DNA from: an uncultured bacterium
Lineage (GTDB): Bacteria > Verrucomicrobiota > Lentisphaeria > Victivallales > Victivallaceae
NCBI GenBank assembly: GCA_900551245.1
Contig: URVC01000049.1
Span: forward strand, 1 to 35,581
DNA: 35,581 nucleotides
Direction of reading: 5' to 3'
A model generated the notes under the pieces. That model saw only the letters and a list, made by a program, of their open reading frames with translations. It made no database searches and was not told the DNA's origin. The translations under genes and the position numbers were made by a program. Below are positions 35,515 to 35,581 of the stretch, piece by piece. Numbering within the stretch: the stretch's first letter is position 1; the number at the start of each line of letters is the position of its first letter.

Positions 35515-35581
35515 ATGCTGACAAAGAGTGATACTCGCAAGGAGCAGCAGGGAGATTTGTTCAAACCCTTGTTGCGTGATA
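35515..35581 (+). CDS. Start of a possible transposase gene (partial)
   Basis: ATG 35515 opens MLTKSDTRKEQQGDLFKPLL and runs off the window end. The pattern of a short polar start followed by GDLFKPLLRD resembles the N-terminus of IS5/IS1182-type transposases. Only 22 codons are visible and no strong ribosome binding site is present, so this is tentative. Confidence 0.35.
   Translation, partial: MLTKSDTRKEQQGDLFKPLLRD

Overview
The window looks like chromosomal DNA of a Lentisphaerota bacterium (Victivallis-like). This is an inference from three things: several large secreted carbohydrate-active proteins, a pseudopilin-headed protein of the kind that is abundant in that phylum (FTLIELLIVIAII start), and GC-rich genes separated by AT-rich gaps. 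No rRNA or tRNA gene was seen, so the taxonomy stays tentative.

Layout. (1) 75-4858: a secreted glycoside-hydrolase-2-like protein, apparently split by a frameshift near 755-773. (2) 5036-7501: a periplasmic SH3-domain protein on the minus strand, diverging from a META-domain lipoprotein and a XerC/D-type tyrosine recombinase that overlap as a two-gene unit. (3) 7599-7930: two very small membrane-protein ORFs on the minus strand. (4) 7996-19193: a complete type I CRISPR-Cas locus, all on the minus strand, in the canonical I-B order cas6-cas8-cas7-cas5-cas3-cas4-cas1-cas2, then a leader with a good promoter and an array of 35 repeats and 34 spacers. The genes are tightly coupled by stop/start overlaps. 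cas8 carries a strong internal ribosome binding site and ATG that would yield a separate Cas11-like small subunit. The array decays at its trailer end (left).

(5) 19576-24070: a junkyard of accessory DNA. It holds a small membrane protein, a membrane-protein gene broken by three single-base homopolymer insertions, a pair of inverted 23-bp IS ends, an IS256-family transposase remnant, and an RHS tip (core end plus toxin domain) with its adjacent putative immunity gene. The RHS gene lacks its 5' part and any visible ribosome binding site, so it is an orphan toxin-immunity module. (6) 24093-35085: a minus-strand carbohydrate-degradation cluster. In order of transcription it contains an alpha-galactosidase-like 3' fragment, a six-hairpin (GH65-like) glycosidase, a pseudopilin-like protein, a 1638-residue LamG/TIM-barrel-like secreted protein, a CBM9-like lipoprotein, and an FAD-dependent oxidoreductase interrupted by one in-frame TGA where a Trp codon is expected. 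(7) 35060-35293: the helix-turn-helix tail of an AraC regulator on the plus strand, abutting the alpha-galactosidase fragment. Both have lost their 5' halves, as if one deletion removed the shared divergent promoter. (8) The window ends in the first codons of what may be another transposase.

Taken together, the CRISPR-Cas locus looks intact and functional. The flanking accessory and sugar-degradation genes show several lesions (frameshifts, a nonsense codon, a fused deletion). These lesions could be real decay or, for the homopolymer cases, sequencing error. No wholly new multi-gene system could be supported; the least understood parts are the RHS toxin/immunity pair, the microproteins beside the CRISPR trailer and the 1638-residue secreted protein.
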